DNA from: Akkermansia sp.
GTDB lineage: Bacteria > Verrucomicrobiota > Verrucomicrobiia > Verrucomicrobiales > Akkermansiaceae
NCBI GenBank assembly: GCA_030536145.1
Contig: JAUNQN010000008.1
Coordinates: 21,920 to 85,919 of the forward strand
DNA length: 64,000 bases
Direction: 5' to 3'
Both the position numbers and the translations under genes were made by a program. The notes below the pieces were generated by a model. The model was not told the DNA's origin and did not search any database. It was given only the letters and a program-made list of their open reading frames with translations. Below, piece after piece: positions 1 through 9,031 of the stretch (the stretch's first letter is position 1; every line of letters starts with the position of its first letter).

Positions 1-1240
1 GCTGGCCATGTCTGCCATCCTCACCTCCGGTGACATGACCTTGAACGTGGCCGCAGGGGGTGAGCTGGCCTTCTCCGGCGGGCTCGGGTATGGCGGCGCG
101 GATACAGACCTGAACCACAAGATTGTGAAGGCCGGCGGGGGCAAGCTCATCATCGGCAAGGCAGACGGCACCAGCGGTGCCCAGTCCTTCCGCTCCGGCT
201 TGCAGGTGGCCGACGGTTCCGTGGATGTGAACCTGGACCTCACCCTCAACAACAGGCTTGAGCAGGCGGCTGAGGGTGATGTGGTCAACATCCGCTCCGG
301 CCACACCCTTGCGGCCAACGGGGATGTGGTGCTCAACGCCAACGGCATGACCGTGGAGGACGGGGCTACCCTCAAGATGGGAAGCAGGCTGGATATCTCC
401 GCGCAGGAATCCGGCGGCTCTGCCAAGGTGGCAGGCAACTCCACCGCCTATACCACCGGGGCGGGGGACTACACCATCTCCCAAGCCACGGTCACGGCCC
501 ATACCGCCGATGGGGGCATGACCCTTGCCAACAGCCTGCAGGATGTCACCATCGTCAACGACGGCTCCGGTACCCTGCTGGAAACCAATGCCGCCAACGC
601 CGGTACAGACGCCACGCTGAGCGCGGAGGCCCGCACCGCCTCCATCAGCTTTATGAACAAGGGAACCGCCGGCATGCAGCTGGAGGACGTCATCATCGGC
701 GCCGGGCAGGCCGTGGGCGTGTACCGCGCCATGCAGGCGGTGGAGGAGCAGGAGACCAGCCTGGCCATCTCCGGCAAGCTGGTGGGCTACACCCGGTCCT
801 CCCTGAATGCGGATGTCACCCTCATGTCCGGCTCCATGCTCAACGTGTACGGCACGGGCAACACGGGTATCACACTGGGCAGCTCCCTCACCCTTGAGAA
901 GGGGCTTGCCCTTTCCGCCATGGATACCGCCGCCGTGAATCGCCTGGGCGGATCCCCCTACCGCCTGTTCAGCGGCGTGGATTCCCTCACCCTGGACGGC
1001 ACGGATTACGTGGGGACCACCGGGGAGATTACGCTGGAGGACGCCGTGGACGCCCACGACTTCTTCGCCAACCTGGACGAGGGCCGCTACTTCATCCTCT
1101 ATTCCGGTGCCGCTGCCGGTGGAGAGAACGTGGGGCAGGTCTACCTGGTGAAGACCGCCGGAGTGCCGGAGCCTGCCTCCGCCACCCTCTCCCTGCTGGC
1201 CCTGGCCGCCCTGGCCGCCCGCCGCAGGAGAAAAGGCTGA
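1..1240 (+). CDS. PEP-CTERM beta-strand-repeat surface protein, C-terminal part (5' end outside window)
   Basis: The reading frame is open from the first bases of the window, so this is the C-terminal ~412 residues of a longer protein. The sequence is made of short Gly/Thr/Asn-rich beta-strand repeats of the kind found in autotransporter-associated repeat proteins of Akkermansia. It ends in a PEP-CTERM signal: VPEP, a hydrophobic helix (SATLSLLALAALA) and an Arg/Lys tail. This type of tail is known to be handled by an exosortase-like system for surface sorting. The last ~25 residues are nearly identical, even in DNA, to those of the next genes, but the module just before them (YFILYSGAAAGG...) differs, so it is a different subfamily member. 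Whether it carries an N-terminal peptidase domain cannot be seen. A rho-independent terminator follows. Confidence 0.9.
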   Translation, partial: LAMSAILTSGDMTLNVAAGGELAFSGGLGYGGADTDLNHKIVKAGGGKLIIGKADGTSGAQSFRSGLQVADGSVDVNLDLTLNNRLEQAAEGDVVNIRSGHTLAANGDVVLNANGMTVEDGATLKMGSRLDISAQESGGSAKVAGNSTAYTTGAGDYTISQATVTAHTADGGMTLANSLQDVTIVNDGSGTLLETNAANAGTDATLSAEARTASISFMNKGTAGMQLEDVIIGAGQAVGVYRAMQAVEEQETSLAISGKLVGYTRSSLNADVTLMSGSMLNVYGTGNTGITLGSSLTLEKGLALSAMDTAAVNRLGGSPYRLFSGVDSLTLDGTDYVGTTGEITLEDAVDAHDFFANLDEGRYFILYSGAAAGGENVGQVYLVKTAGVPEPASATLSLLALAALAARRRRKG

Positions 1241-1271
1241 TATTTGCCGAAAACTGGTGTTTCACTAATGA

Positions 1272-1307
1272 GTCCGGGGTGCATTACCGCACCCCGGACC
1301 CTTTTTT
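1272..1307 (+). terminator. Rho-independent terminator after the first PEP-CTERM gene
   Basis: An 11-bp perfect stem (1272-1282 with 1289-1299), a 6-nt loop and a run of six T at 1302-1307. A homologous hairpin lies at 13921-13955. Confidence 0.9.
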
Positions 1308-1317
1308 GCCCAAAAGG

Positions 1318-1331
1318 TAGAGTACGCTCAA
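1318..1331. promoter_or_regulatory. Degenerate copy of a palindromic operator-like site
   Basis: TAGAGTACGCTCAA is a decayed version of the perfect palindrome TAGAGTATACTCTA at 13966-13979. Both lie exactly 19 nt upstream of a TTGACA -35 box. The conserved position suggests a regulator site or a duplicated relic. Confidence 0.45.
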
Positions 1332-1350
1332 GATAGGACGCGCTAAATGG

Positions 1351-1379
1351 TTGACATTTGACTAGGTGTGTGGTAAGTG
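1351..1379 (+). promoter_or_regulatory. Promoter of the first giant S6/PEP-CTERM protein
   Basis: TTGACA at 1351-1356, 17-nt spacer, TAAGTG at 1374-1379. The same block (TTGACATTTGACTAG, then GGTAAGTG) is conserved upstream of the gene at 14054, which supports a functional promoter. The leader to the ATG at 1406 is about 20 nt. Confidence 0.65.
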
Positions 1380-1405
1380 ATACCCAGCAAAACTTAGTCT
1401 CCTGC

Positions 1406-4400
1406 ATGAAACTCCACCTTCCTTCCCCTCTCCGCAAGGCCCTACTGGCCGTGATAGCCGCCGCAGGCTGCGTGGCCGGCCAGGCCGCTGCCTCCAGCAC
1501 CAGCACTTTTGTATCCATGTCTGTGTATACCGATTTCGGTGACAACGCAGGCCTGTATTCTACGCATGGCGTGAATGACCTGCTGACTCAGCTTCGCAAG
1601 GAGGAGGGCGGCATATTCATCTACTACACGGAGGAATCTGGCATTCCGAAATACAACATCCTGCAGAATGAGGACCAGCCGCTTATCAGCTTTGAGAGCC
1701 GTATGGACAGCGGCCCCGGCGCGGCCGTGAGCTACAATATCCTGGCCACGGTGGAGCACAACGGCGTGCTGGACCCCACCTTTACCGCCTCCAAGATTGG
1801 TGATGCCAATGCCATCCACTACTACGGCATCGAGTACCGCCATTCCGGCTCCACTGCCGGTGATGCCACCTTTGCAGACAAGAACATCTTCCGCCTGGTG
1901 CCCCGCACGGATTTCAAGATTACCCGCCTGAGCAAGGTGGTGACGGATGTTGCAACGTATGATTTCAACACCAACCGTGCCTCCACGTACCAGGGGCAGC
2001 TCTGGTACCGCTCCGGTTCCGGTGCCATGTACCGCGTGGGGGAGGATGGGGTCAACCAGCGCTGGGGCGGTGCCTATGCCTACAACGTGGGCGGCCTGAT
2101 GACGATTGCCTCATCCAGCGATTACGACCACTACGGCGAGATTGCCGACTACCGCGGCGTGGTGGATACCAGCGGCAGCGTGCTGGCCACCTACCCTTGG
2201 TGGTCCAAGGAAAACATCGCCAGCCAAAGCCGCCTGCAGCCGCTGCCCTTTGCCATTCAGGCTGGTGATTCCGGCAGCCCCACCTGGCTGTATGACCCGG
2301 AGACCAAGACCTATCTCTATTCCGGCGCCATGCAGTCTGCCAATGGTTCCACCCTCTCCCAGGCACGCTATGCCGGCGAGTGGGCCAAGGAGACGGAGAA
2401 GTTCTTCAATGTCGATATCAATCTCACGGGCAACGAGAGAATCACTGTCAGGGAGGCCTCCCAATCTGTGGAGGGCAAGTACGATCCCACCAACAACGTA
2501 ACATCCAAACCGTTTGAAGGCACAGTGCTGATTGAGGGCAAAGCGGAAACGCTCAAGTACTTGGGCGTGGATTCACGCGTCAACACCTGGAATTCCCTTA
2601 CCCCTGTCCAGAATGACGTGAACTGGTACTCCTACGGTAAGGGGTACATGAACAATGCCCTGACGTATGCCGACCTGTTCTATACGGAAAACCTGGTTTT
2701 CAATGGCAAGGGCGGGCAGACGCATGATATTGTTATTGAAGGTAATGTGGATACGGGTATTGGTTATGTCCGTTTCGTGAATACGGAGGGCGGCAGCCGC
2801 GTGACCTACAACATCCTGGCAGAGAATGCCGGCAGCCGTTTCAATACGGCCGGTTTTGTGGTGGAGAAGGATGTGGACTTGCATATCAAGCTGACCGGGC
2901 AGTCAGGAGTGGCCCGCGAGTGGCGCAAGATTGGCGAGGGCAACCTCTACATCGACGGCGAGGGCAACAACCACGATGTGCTGCTGAACCTGGGTGGCAA
3001 CGGCACTACCTACCTGCAGCAGGAAGGCGGCTATGCAGCATACAACGTGCTGGCCAACAGCGGCACACGTGTGGTGGTCAAGGATATCGAACAGATTAAA
3101 AAGGATTTCACTTTCGGCTACGGCGGTGCCTGGCTGGAAATGAATGGCCTGAGTATGGATTGGAATAATAGCAATACTGCCGATAAGGCTGGTTTCTCCA
3201 TCCATGCCCTTACGGACGAGGCCCGGATTACCAATACCACGGCAAACTCCACCACCAAGCTGACCTGGACCCAGGGTGGCAAGCAGGAGTATCTCGGCTC
3301 TTTTGTGGAAACCGAGACCAGCGGTGCCGTGCAGTTCATCTACAATGGCGGGAACAATGAAGCCAAGCTCACCCTGCACAGCATCTACACGGACCTTGGC
3401 AAGGGTACCGGCGCCGGCGGGAAGAAGGAAGGCGGTATCATCGTACAGAGCGGCACGCTGGCCTTGCAGGGTACGGTGACCCAGCACGCCCCCGGCTCCT
3501 TGGGGGCCCAGTTCTCCAGCGCCCGCTTGGTGAACAATGACGACTGGCACTACGCAGACATGACCACACCGGTGACCGTGAATGGCGGCATCTTCGAGCT
3601 TGGCAACCATGCCCGCCTCACCGGCACCGTGACGGTGAACGGCGGCGGCACCTTTGTGATGCGCGAGGGTGTGACCCACCAGATGGAATACCTGGAGGGC
3701 GGTTATGTGGCCAAGAATACCGACGACTACAAGGCCTTTTTCGGACTGAAGGGGGATGTGGTGCTCAACGGCAGCAGCTCTGCCATGACGATTGCCTTCA
3801 ACGAGAATGTGGATTCTACCTTGCAGTTCAGCTGTTCCGTACGCGGTGAAGGTAAGTTGACGGTGGATTCCGGCATTCACGGAGGCAAGGTGCTGTTGGA
3901 TGGTGACAACAGTGGCCATGGCGGCGAGAAGCTCATCCAGCGCGGCGGCGTGTATTTCGGAGAACTGGATTCCCTGGGTAATGTTGAAACCAACAAGTGG
4001 AAGCTGGAGAAATCCGGCTACATGGCGAGCGAGAAATTCAACGGACTGAGTGATGGGGAAATCCTGAAATATATTGACGGTGCTTCCACGGGTATCCTGG
4101 CTCTCATGGAAGAAAACCGCCAGCAGTTCGACTTGAAGGACCACCAGACGCTTATCATAGGTGCGGCAGAGGGCAAGACTGTGCAGTATGGCGATAAAAA
4201 CACCGATGAAGTCCTGAAAGTGTGGGATGGCAAGTCTTGGTACCTGGGTGGCGGTGGCGGTGAGCTGGTAGTGAATTACAAGCTTACCGGCAGCACCAAC
4301 CTTGTGTTGGGTGACGAGTATGCCAAGGGTTCCGTGTATTTGACCAACACGGCAAACGATTTCACGGGTTCCGTGGTCTTTGCAGGTGGGGTGACGCTGA

Positions 4401-7400
4401 AGTATGACAGCGATGCTGTTCTGGGTTCAGCCTCCTTCCTGCTCAACTACAGGAACCGCGTGGCTCCTGTGCAGGGGCTGGAGAAGATTGAAAAGGAATC
4501 AAGGGGTGTGCTGCTGCTTGACCGCATGAATGTGGATACGCTGGACCTGACTGAGCACAAGACCCTGGCACTTGGTGCCAGCGTGGACAAGGAGTATGCA
4601 GGTACCATTCGGGTGGCTGACAATGCAGACTACCTTTTTGGCGGCAGTACGGCTGTGCTTTCTATCAAGCAGGGCCTGCAGGCCTATGGTACTTCCAATG
4701 GGCTGAAGCTGGATGGCCAGACCTATTCCGGCGGCGAAATCCGCCTGGATGCCCAGGCCCAGATAACCGGTGCTGTGGAGGTGCGCGGATATGACCAGAC
4801 CGCCACCCAACCGGCGTGTCAGCCTATCGGGGATATTACACTGGGCCTGGGGGTGGACAATGCCATCGCCAAGGTGTCCTCCGTAACCCTGAAGGATGGC
4901 GGCTACATGGATATGCACGGCACCACCCAGAGTATCCGCAACCTTGTCATCGAGAAAGGCGGTGCCCTGGTAGATTCCGGAGCGGGTAACTTGAACCTGC
5001 TGCTTGACAAGAGTGTGACCTGGCAGGGCAGCGCTGAGACCGGCACCATCAATGTGACCACCAATGGCAACACACTGACGATGTCCGGGACGGCCAATTA
5101 TGGTGAGATGAACATCAAGAGTGGCAGTACCGTTGTCTTGGGCGCGAATAACGCCTTGAGTGCTCTGGGGCAGACTGTTATTGAGAATGGGGCTACCCTG
5201 AACATGAACGGTCGCAGCGCAGAGGGCAACATCGTCGTGAAATCCGGCGGCACCCTGAGTGCCACTTCCGGTGGCACGGCCATTTCCGGCAACATCACGC
5301 TGGATGGCGGTATGATGTCGTTCTCTGACGGCGGTTCCATATCTGCCACCTCTACCCTGATATCCAACGGTGGCACCATTAAGGGCCATGCCTTCAACAT
5401 AAACGGCTATACCGTTTTCCAAAAGGATACCACTTTGGATGGCGGGCAACGTGAAGGTGGTGTTTCTATCGCCGGAACGGTGGAAATTGCCAACGGCGCG
5501 GTTGTAAAGCTTGCGGATTATCTCATGCCTATCCTGAGTATCGGACCTAGTTACAGTATCTCATCCTCTGATTTCAATACAGTAACCAGAATTGGTGACG
5601 ATGGAAAGATTATCCCCAATACCGGCAAACTCAGGGTGGAGACGTTCGACTTCAGGCTCACCGGTGGCAACCAGACGTTCGGTGGTATCATTGAATTGGC
5701 AAACAGTTCAGAGAGCAATTTTACCTACATGTCGGGTGTGACAGGCTTGAAAACGATTGACCAGCTTGCCATCAATACCAGCTCTGCTACTATTAGCGGT
5801 GTGGATAGCCGGAAGAATCGCATTGAAAGCGAGGCGGATTGGATTATCCACAAACTTGCCGGGAATATGGGTGACTTGAATGTCAAGCTCAAGGCCGGGC
5901 ATTACTTGTGCATTGACGGGGCTGGTAATTACAGCAAGACTGTGAACATGCAGTCCGGCACGCTGGAACTGGCGCACTTGCAGGCCCTGGAGAATGCCAC
6001 GGTCTCCTTGCAGGGCGGCTCCAAGTTGGCCTTGAATACCGGCACGGTGCAGATTCAGGGCCTGAACTCTGGCTCGGCCTCCCTGTATGCCGGCGGCGTG
6101 GCGGATACAGCCAGCACACGTAACAGCACCCTGGAAATTACGGGTGGCTCCAACTACACCTATGCCGGCACAGTTCTGGCTGGCGAGGGGTGCGGCGTTT
6201 CCGTGGCCATGAGCGGTACGGGCAAGCAGACATTCTCCGGCGCAGATGTCGCCGTGCAGAATGTGACGGTGAACAGCGGTACGCTGGCGTTCTCTGCCAG
6301 CCAGGCTATTGCCGGGAATATCACCATAGCCCAGGGCGGCACGCTGGACATGTCCGGCAATACCATATCCCTGGCGGGCGGCCAGACCCTGGCCATAACC
6401 GGTGCGGGTGAAACGGCGGCAAAGCTGGAAGGAAGCCTTGCCTTTAATGGCGGCAAGCTCCTGTTCTCCGGGGCCACCTTGGCGCAGGCTGCAGAAGGCA
6501 GTGTTGTGCTGAATCTCACGGGGGCAAGCCAGGCCGCAGACCTTGTGGTCAGCTTCAGCGAGGAGCGCAGCCTGGCCGTTAGGCGAGAGTACAAGCTCAG
6601 TTCCGGCGACTGGTCCCGGATTGACAATATCCGCGCCGAGGACATGATTTACTATTCCGCCAATTTCGATTGTACCGACAGCAGCCTGAAGGTCACGTTC
6701 GACGACCGCACGGATATCCAGGTGTGGAACGGCGAAACCGGCAAGAACACGTGGAACGGCGACAGTTTCGGCAAGGATGCCAGTAAGCTGGATGAGAGCA
6801 GCACTGCCGTGTTCAATGACGATGCCTCCTCCTCCAACGTGTCAGTGAACTCCCATGTGGCGGTCAAGGAGCTGATATTCGACAACGACGAGAGCAGCTA
6901 CACCGTGATTGCCGGTGCCAACGCTGGTGTGCAGGCTGAATCCATCCGCCAGGTGGGCGAAGGCAGCACCACGCTGATGAACGGCATCTCTGCCCAAGAT
7001 GCGGATGTGCAGTCCGGCACGCTGAGCCTGGGCCGCGGCAGCTCTGTGGATACGGTTACGGTTGCAGGAGAAGGTACCGTGGTGCTGAAGGACACCACCA
7101 ACAAGCCGTCCGATATCTCCGGCGACGGCACCATCCAGGTGGACTGGGGCAACACAGCCGAGGCACAGGCTGTCAACTTCAACAGCATCGGCACGCTGGA
7201 CGTCAAGAGCGGCTCCGTGGACATGAGCGGCCAGGAGGATGCCCGCATGGGTACACTGCATGTGCAGAACGGTGCCAGCTACAGCACCACCTCACAGGAA
7301 GACAATTATGCCGCCAAGGCTATTGTGGACAAGGGCGGCACGCTGGAAACCACCATCGGCAGCTACAATGCGTCCGGCCTGGTGGGAGACCTGGAGGGCG

Positions 7401-8887
7401 AGGGTACCGTGGTGCTGGCCAACGCGGGCCGCGTGGACCTGGGTGACCACAGCACCTCCGGCGGCAGCGTGAACGCCACAGGCTTTACGGGCACCCTGCA
7501 GCTGGGCAACGGCACGCAGGAGTTCCGCTTCCGCTCCACGAATGTGTCCGGGCTTGGAGAGGGTGCCACCATTGAGCTGGAGGAAAAGGCGCAGTTCTGG
7601 GCCGGCAACGGCGATACCGTGGTGCAGGCGGATATGGTGCTGCACGGTGACAGTGGCGCATCCAAGGGAAGCTCTTGGAATAATGAGGGCTTTGGTGCCG
7701 TGCGTGCCGTGACCGCCTTCAACGGAGCCGTGACCATCGACGGCAACGCCATGGTTTCCGGCGCTGGCAACATTGCTTTCAACGCCAATATCAAGGGTAC
7801 GGATGGTGATGACACCCTGACCATGGGCTGCTATTACGGCGGCCAGGGCTCCCAGACCTATACCCTGGCAGCCGGCATGAAGACGGAAGGCCTGGCCAAC
7901 ATGGTGGTGCGCCAGAGCGGCAACAACGGCACTACCACTGTGAACGTGAACAGTACGGAAGGCCTGGCAGACCACCTGGAGTTTGCCACCGGCGTGGAGG
8001 ACAAGGGCGTGGTGAACGTGAACGCTGCCAATGAAATCGGCAGCCTGACCTCCAAGGCAGGTGACGGCGTGGTGAATATTGCGCTGGGTGGTTCCCTGGC
8101 CCTGGAGAAGGGTGCAGATTTCGGCGGTAATCTGAACATGGCCATGGGTGTCAGCATCGGCACCAAGGAGGGCGCAGCCAATGTGGCCCATATCACGGAG
8201 GGTGTGAAGTTCGACATGACCAGTGCTGCGGCAGCCGTTGTCTCCGGTGCAGGAGACGGCGCCACCCGCATGGAGAACGCCGCCATTGACCTGGCAGAGG
8301 GCTCCCGCCTGGTGATGGAGAACATTACGCTTTCCACCAATTCCACCGTTACGGATGAGACCGCCGCAGCCGCCCTGGCTGCCAAGTCACTGAAGCTGGA
8401 GGCCAAGGTGGGTGAAAACCTGATGCGCCCGGAATCCGTGGCCGCCCGCATGCAGCCGCTGACCTACGGCCTGGATATGCCGCAGCCCAAGATGGCCGCA
8501 GCGGCGGCGGATGATGTGGTGAGCTTCACCCTGCAAAACGTGTCCGGCATTGCCATGGAGGGTGAGCAGCTCCTCATCAGCATGGTGGGAAGCAACGGGG
8601 CGTTCGACAGTTATGACTGGGTGGGAATCAGCCTGGCTGAGAACGGTACCTTTGACGACAATCTGGCCGTGACCCTGCTCTACACGGATGCAGAGGGCGC
8701 GCAGAGGTCTGTGAACGGTGTCTACACGCTGGAGGATGCGGAAACCGCCGCCCTGGCCGCTGCGGAACCTCACGGCATGGTGTACTTCCACTTGGCCGGG
8801 GCCGCCGGAGTGCCGGAGCCTGCCTCCCCCACCCTCTCCCTGCTGGCGCTGGCTGCCCTGGCTGCCCGCCGCCGCAGGAAGGGTTGA
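1406..8887 (+). CDS. Giant S6 (SPATE/IgA-protease-like) serine peptidase with beta-helix repeats and PEP-CTERM anchor, 2493 aa
   Basis: Probable secreted surface serine protease. The start at 1406 is chosen because MKLHLPSPLRKALLAV is shared with both paralogues; an upstream in-frame ATG at 1358 lies inside the promoter. Residues 1-30 are a signal peptide. Residues ~35-330 resemble the S6 peptidase domain: His118 in VEHNG, Asp169 in DFKITRLSK, Ser289 in GDSGSP, the order and context seen in EspP/IgA protease. Further passenger-like motifs follow (HKIGEG-type strand, W-rich turn). Residues ~450-2300 are Gly/Thr/Asn-rich beta-strand repeats, and the tail is VPEPASPTLSLLALAALA plus an Arg/Lys end. 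No C-terminal beta-barrel is present, so export differs from classical autotransporters. Peptidase assignment is by motif reading only; substrate unknown. Confidence 0.85.
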   Translation: MKLHLPSPLRKALLAVIAAAGCVAGQAAASSTSTFVSMSVYTDFGDNAGLYSTHGVNDLLTQLRKEEGGIFIYYTEESGIPKYNILQNEDQPLISFESRMDSGPGAAVSYNILATVEHNGVLDPTFTASKIGDANAIHYYGIEYRHSGSTAGDATFADKNIFRLVPRTDFKITRLSKVVTDVATYDFNTNRASTYQGQLWYRSGSGAMYRVGEDGVNQRWGGAYAYNVGGLMTIASSSDYDHYGEIADYRGVVDTSGSVLATYPWWSKENIASQSRLQPLPFAIQAGDSGSPTWLYDPETKTYLYSGAMQSANGSTLSQARYAGEWAKETEKFFNVDINLTGNERITVREASQSVEGKYDPTNNVTSKPFEGTVLIEGKAETLKYLGVDSRVNTWNSLTPVQNDVNWYSYGKGYMNNALTYADLFYTENLVFNGKGGQTHDIVIEGNVDTGIGYVRFVNTEGGSRVTYNILAENAGSRFNTAGFVVEKDVDLHIKLTGQSGVAREWRKIGEGNLYIDGEGNNHDVLLNLGGNGTTYLQQEGGYAAYNVLANSGTRVVVKDIEQIKKDFTFGYGGAWLEMNGLSMDWNNSNTADKAGFSIHALTDEARITNTTANSTTKLTWTQGGKQEYLGSFVETETSGAVQFIYNGGNNEAKLTLHSIYTDLGKGTGAGGKKEGGIIVQSGTLALQGTVTQHAPGSLGAQFSSARLVNNDDWHYADMTTPVTVNGGIFELGNHARLTGTVTVNGGGTFVMREGVTHQMEYLEGGYVAKNTDDYKAFFGLKGDVVLNGSSSAMTIAFNENVDSTLQFSCSVRGEGKLTVDSGIHGGKVLLDGDNSGHGGEKLIQRGGVYFGELDSLGNVETNKWKLEKSGYMASEKFNGLSDGEILKYIDGASTGILALMEENRQQFDLKDHQTLIIGAAEGKTVQYGDKNTDEVLKVWDGKSWYLGGGGGELVVNYKLTGSTNLVLGDEYAKGSVYLTNTANDFTGSVVFAGGVTLKYDSDAVLGSASFLLNYRNRVAPVQGLEKIEKESRGVLLLDRMNVDTLDLTEHKTLALGASVDKEYAGTIRVADNADYLFGGSTAVLSIKQGLQAYGTSNGLKLDGQTYSGGEIRLDAQAQITGAVEVRGYDQTATQPACQPIGDITLGLGVDNAIAKVSSVTLKDGGYMDMHGTTQSIRNLVIEKGGALVDSGAGNLNLLLDKSVTWQGSAETGTINVTTNGNTLTMSGTANYGEMNIKSGSTVVLGANNALSALGQTVIENGATLNMNGRSAEGNIVVKSGGTLSATSGGTAISGNITLDGGMMSFSDGGSISATSTLISNGGTIKGHAFNINGYTVFQKDTTLDGGQREGGVSIAGTVEIANGAVVKLADYLMPILSIGPSYSISSSDFNTVTRIGDDGKIIPNTGKLRVETFDFRLTGGNQTFGGIIELANSSESNFTYMSGVTGLKTIDQLAINTSSATISGVDSRKNRIESEADWIIHKLAGNMGDLNVKLKAGHYLCIDGAGNYSKTVNMQSGTLELAHLQALENATVSLQGGSKLALNTGTVQIQGLNSGSASLYAGGVADTASTRNSTLEITGGSNYTYAGTVLAGEGCGVSVAMSGTGKQTFSGADVAVQNVTVNSGTLAFSASQAIAGNITIAQGGTLDMSGNTISLAGGQTLAITGAGETAAKLEGSLAFNGGKLLFSGATLAQAAEGSVVLNLTGASQAADLVVSFSEERSLAVRREYKLSSGDWSRIDNIRAEDMIYYSANFDCTDSSLKVTFDDRTDIQVWNGETGKNTWNGDSFGKDASKLDESSTAVFNDDASSSNVSVNSHVAVKELIFDNDESSYTVIAGANAGVQAESIRQVGEGSTTLMNGISAQDADVQSGTLSLGRGSSVDTVTVAGEGTVVLKDTTNKPSDISGDGTIQVDWGNTAEAQAVNFNSIGTLDVKSGSVDMSGQEDARMGTLHVQNGASYSTTSQEDNYAAKAIVDKGGTLETTIGSYNASGLVGDLEGEGTVVLANAGRVDLGDHSTSGGSVNATGFTGTLQLGNGTQEFRFRSTNVSGLGEGATIELEEKAQFWAGNGDTVVQADMVLHGDSGASKGSSWNNEGFGAVRAVTAFNGAVTIDGNAMVSGAGNIAFNANIKGTDGDDTLTMGCYYGGQGSQTYTLAAGMKTEGLANMVVRQSGNNGTTTVNVNSTEGLADHLEFATGVEDKGVVNVNAANEIGSLTSKAGDGVVNIALGGSLALEKGADFGGNLNMAMGVSIGTKEGAANVAHITEGVKFDMTSAAAAVVSGAGDGATRMENAAIDLAEGSRLVMENITLSTNSTVTDETAAAALAAKSLKLEAKVGENLMRPESVAARMQPLTYGLDMPQPKMAAAAADDVVSFTLQNVSGIAMEGEQLLISMVGSNGAFDSYDWVGISLAENGTFDDNLAVTLLYTDAEGAQRSVNGVYTLEDAETAALAAAEPHGMVYFHLAGAAGVPEPASPTLSLLALAALAARRRRKG

Positions 8888-8917
8888 TATTTGCTGAAAG
8901 GTATACTTTCACTGAAT

Positions 8918-8946
8918 GGGCAGGGCGCAATAATTGCGTCCTGCCC
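8918..8946 (+). terminator. Putative terminator after the 2493-aa protein
   Basis: A near-perfect ~14-bp inverted repeat (8918-8931 with 8933-8946, one mismatch) lies 30 bp after the stop codon. The T tract is weak (ATAATTGTT), so termination may be partial. Confidence 0.6.
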
Positions 8947-9031
8947 ATAATTGTTCATACCTTTTCGCGCGCACGTGTGGAAAGGAGGCCCGGCGTTGCG
9001 TTCCCCTACCTAAGAACAGATATATCATCCC

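Noticed and set aside
1358..1405. Upstream ATG extending the 2493-aa protein by 16 residues
   Set aside because: It lies inside the conserved TTGACA/TAAGTG promoter and the extension lacks the signal-peptide character shared by the paralogues.
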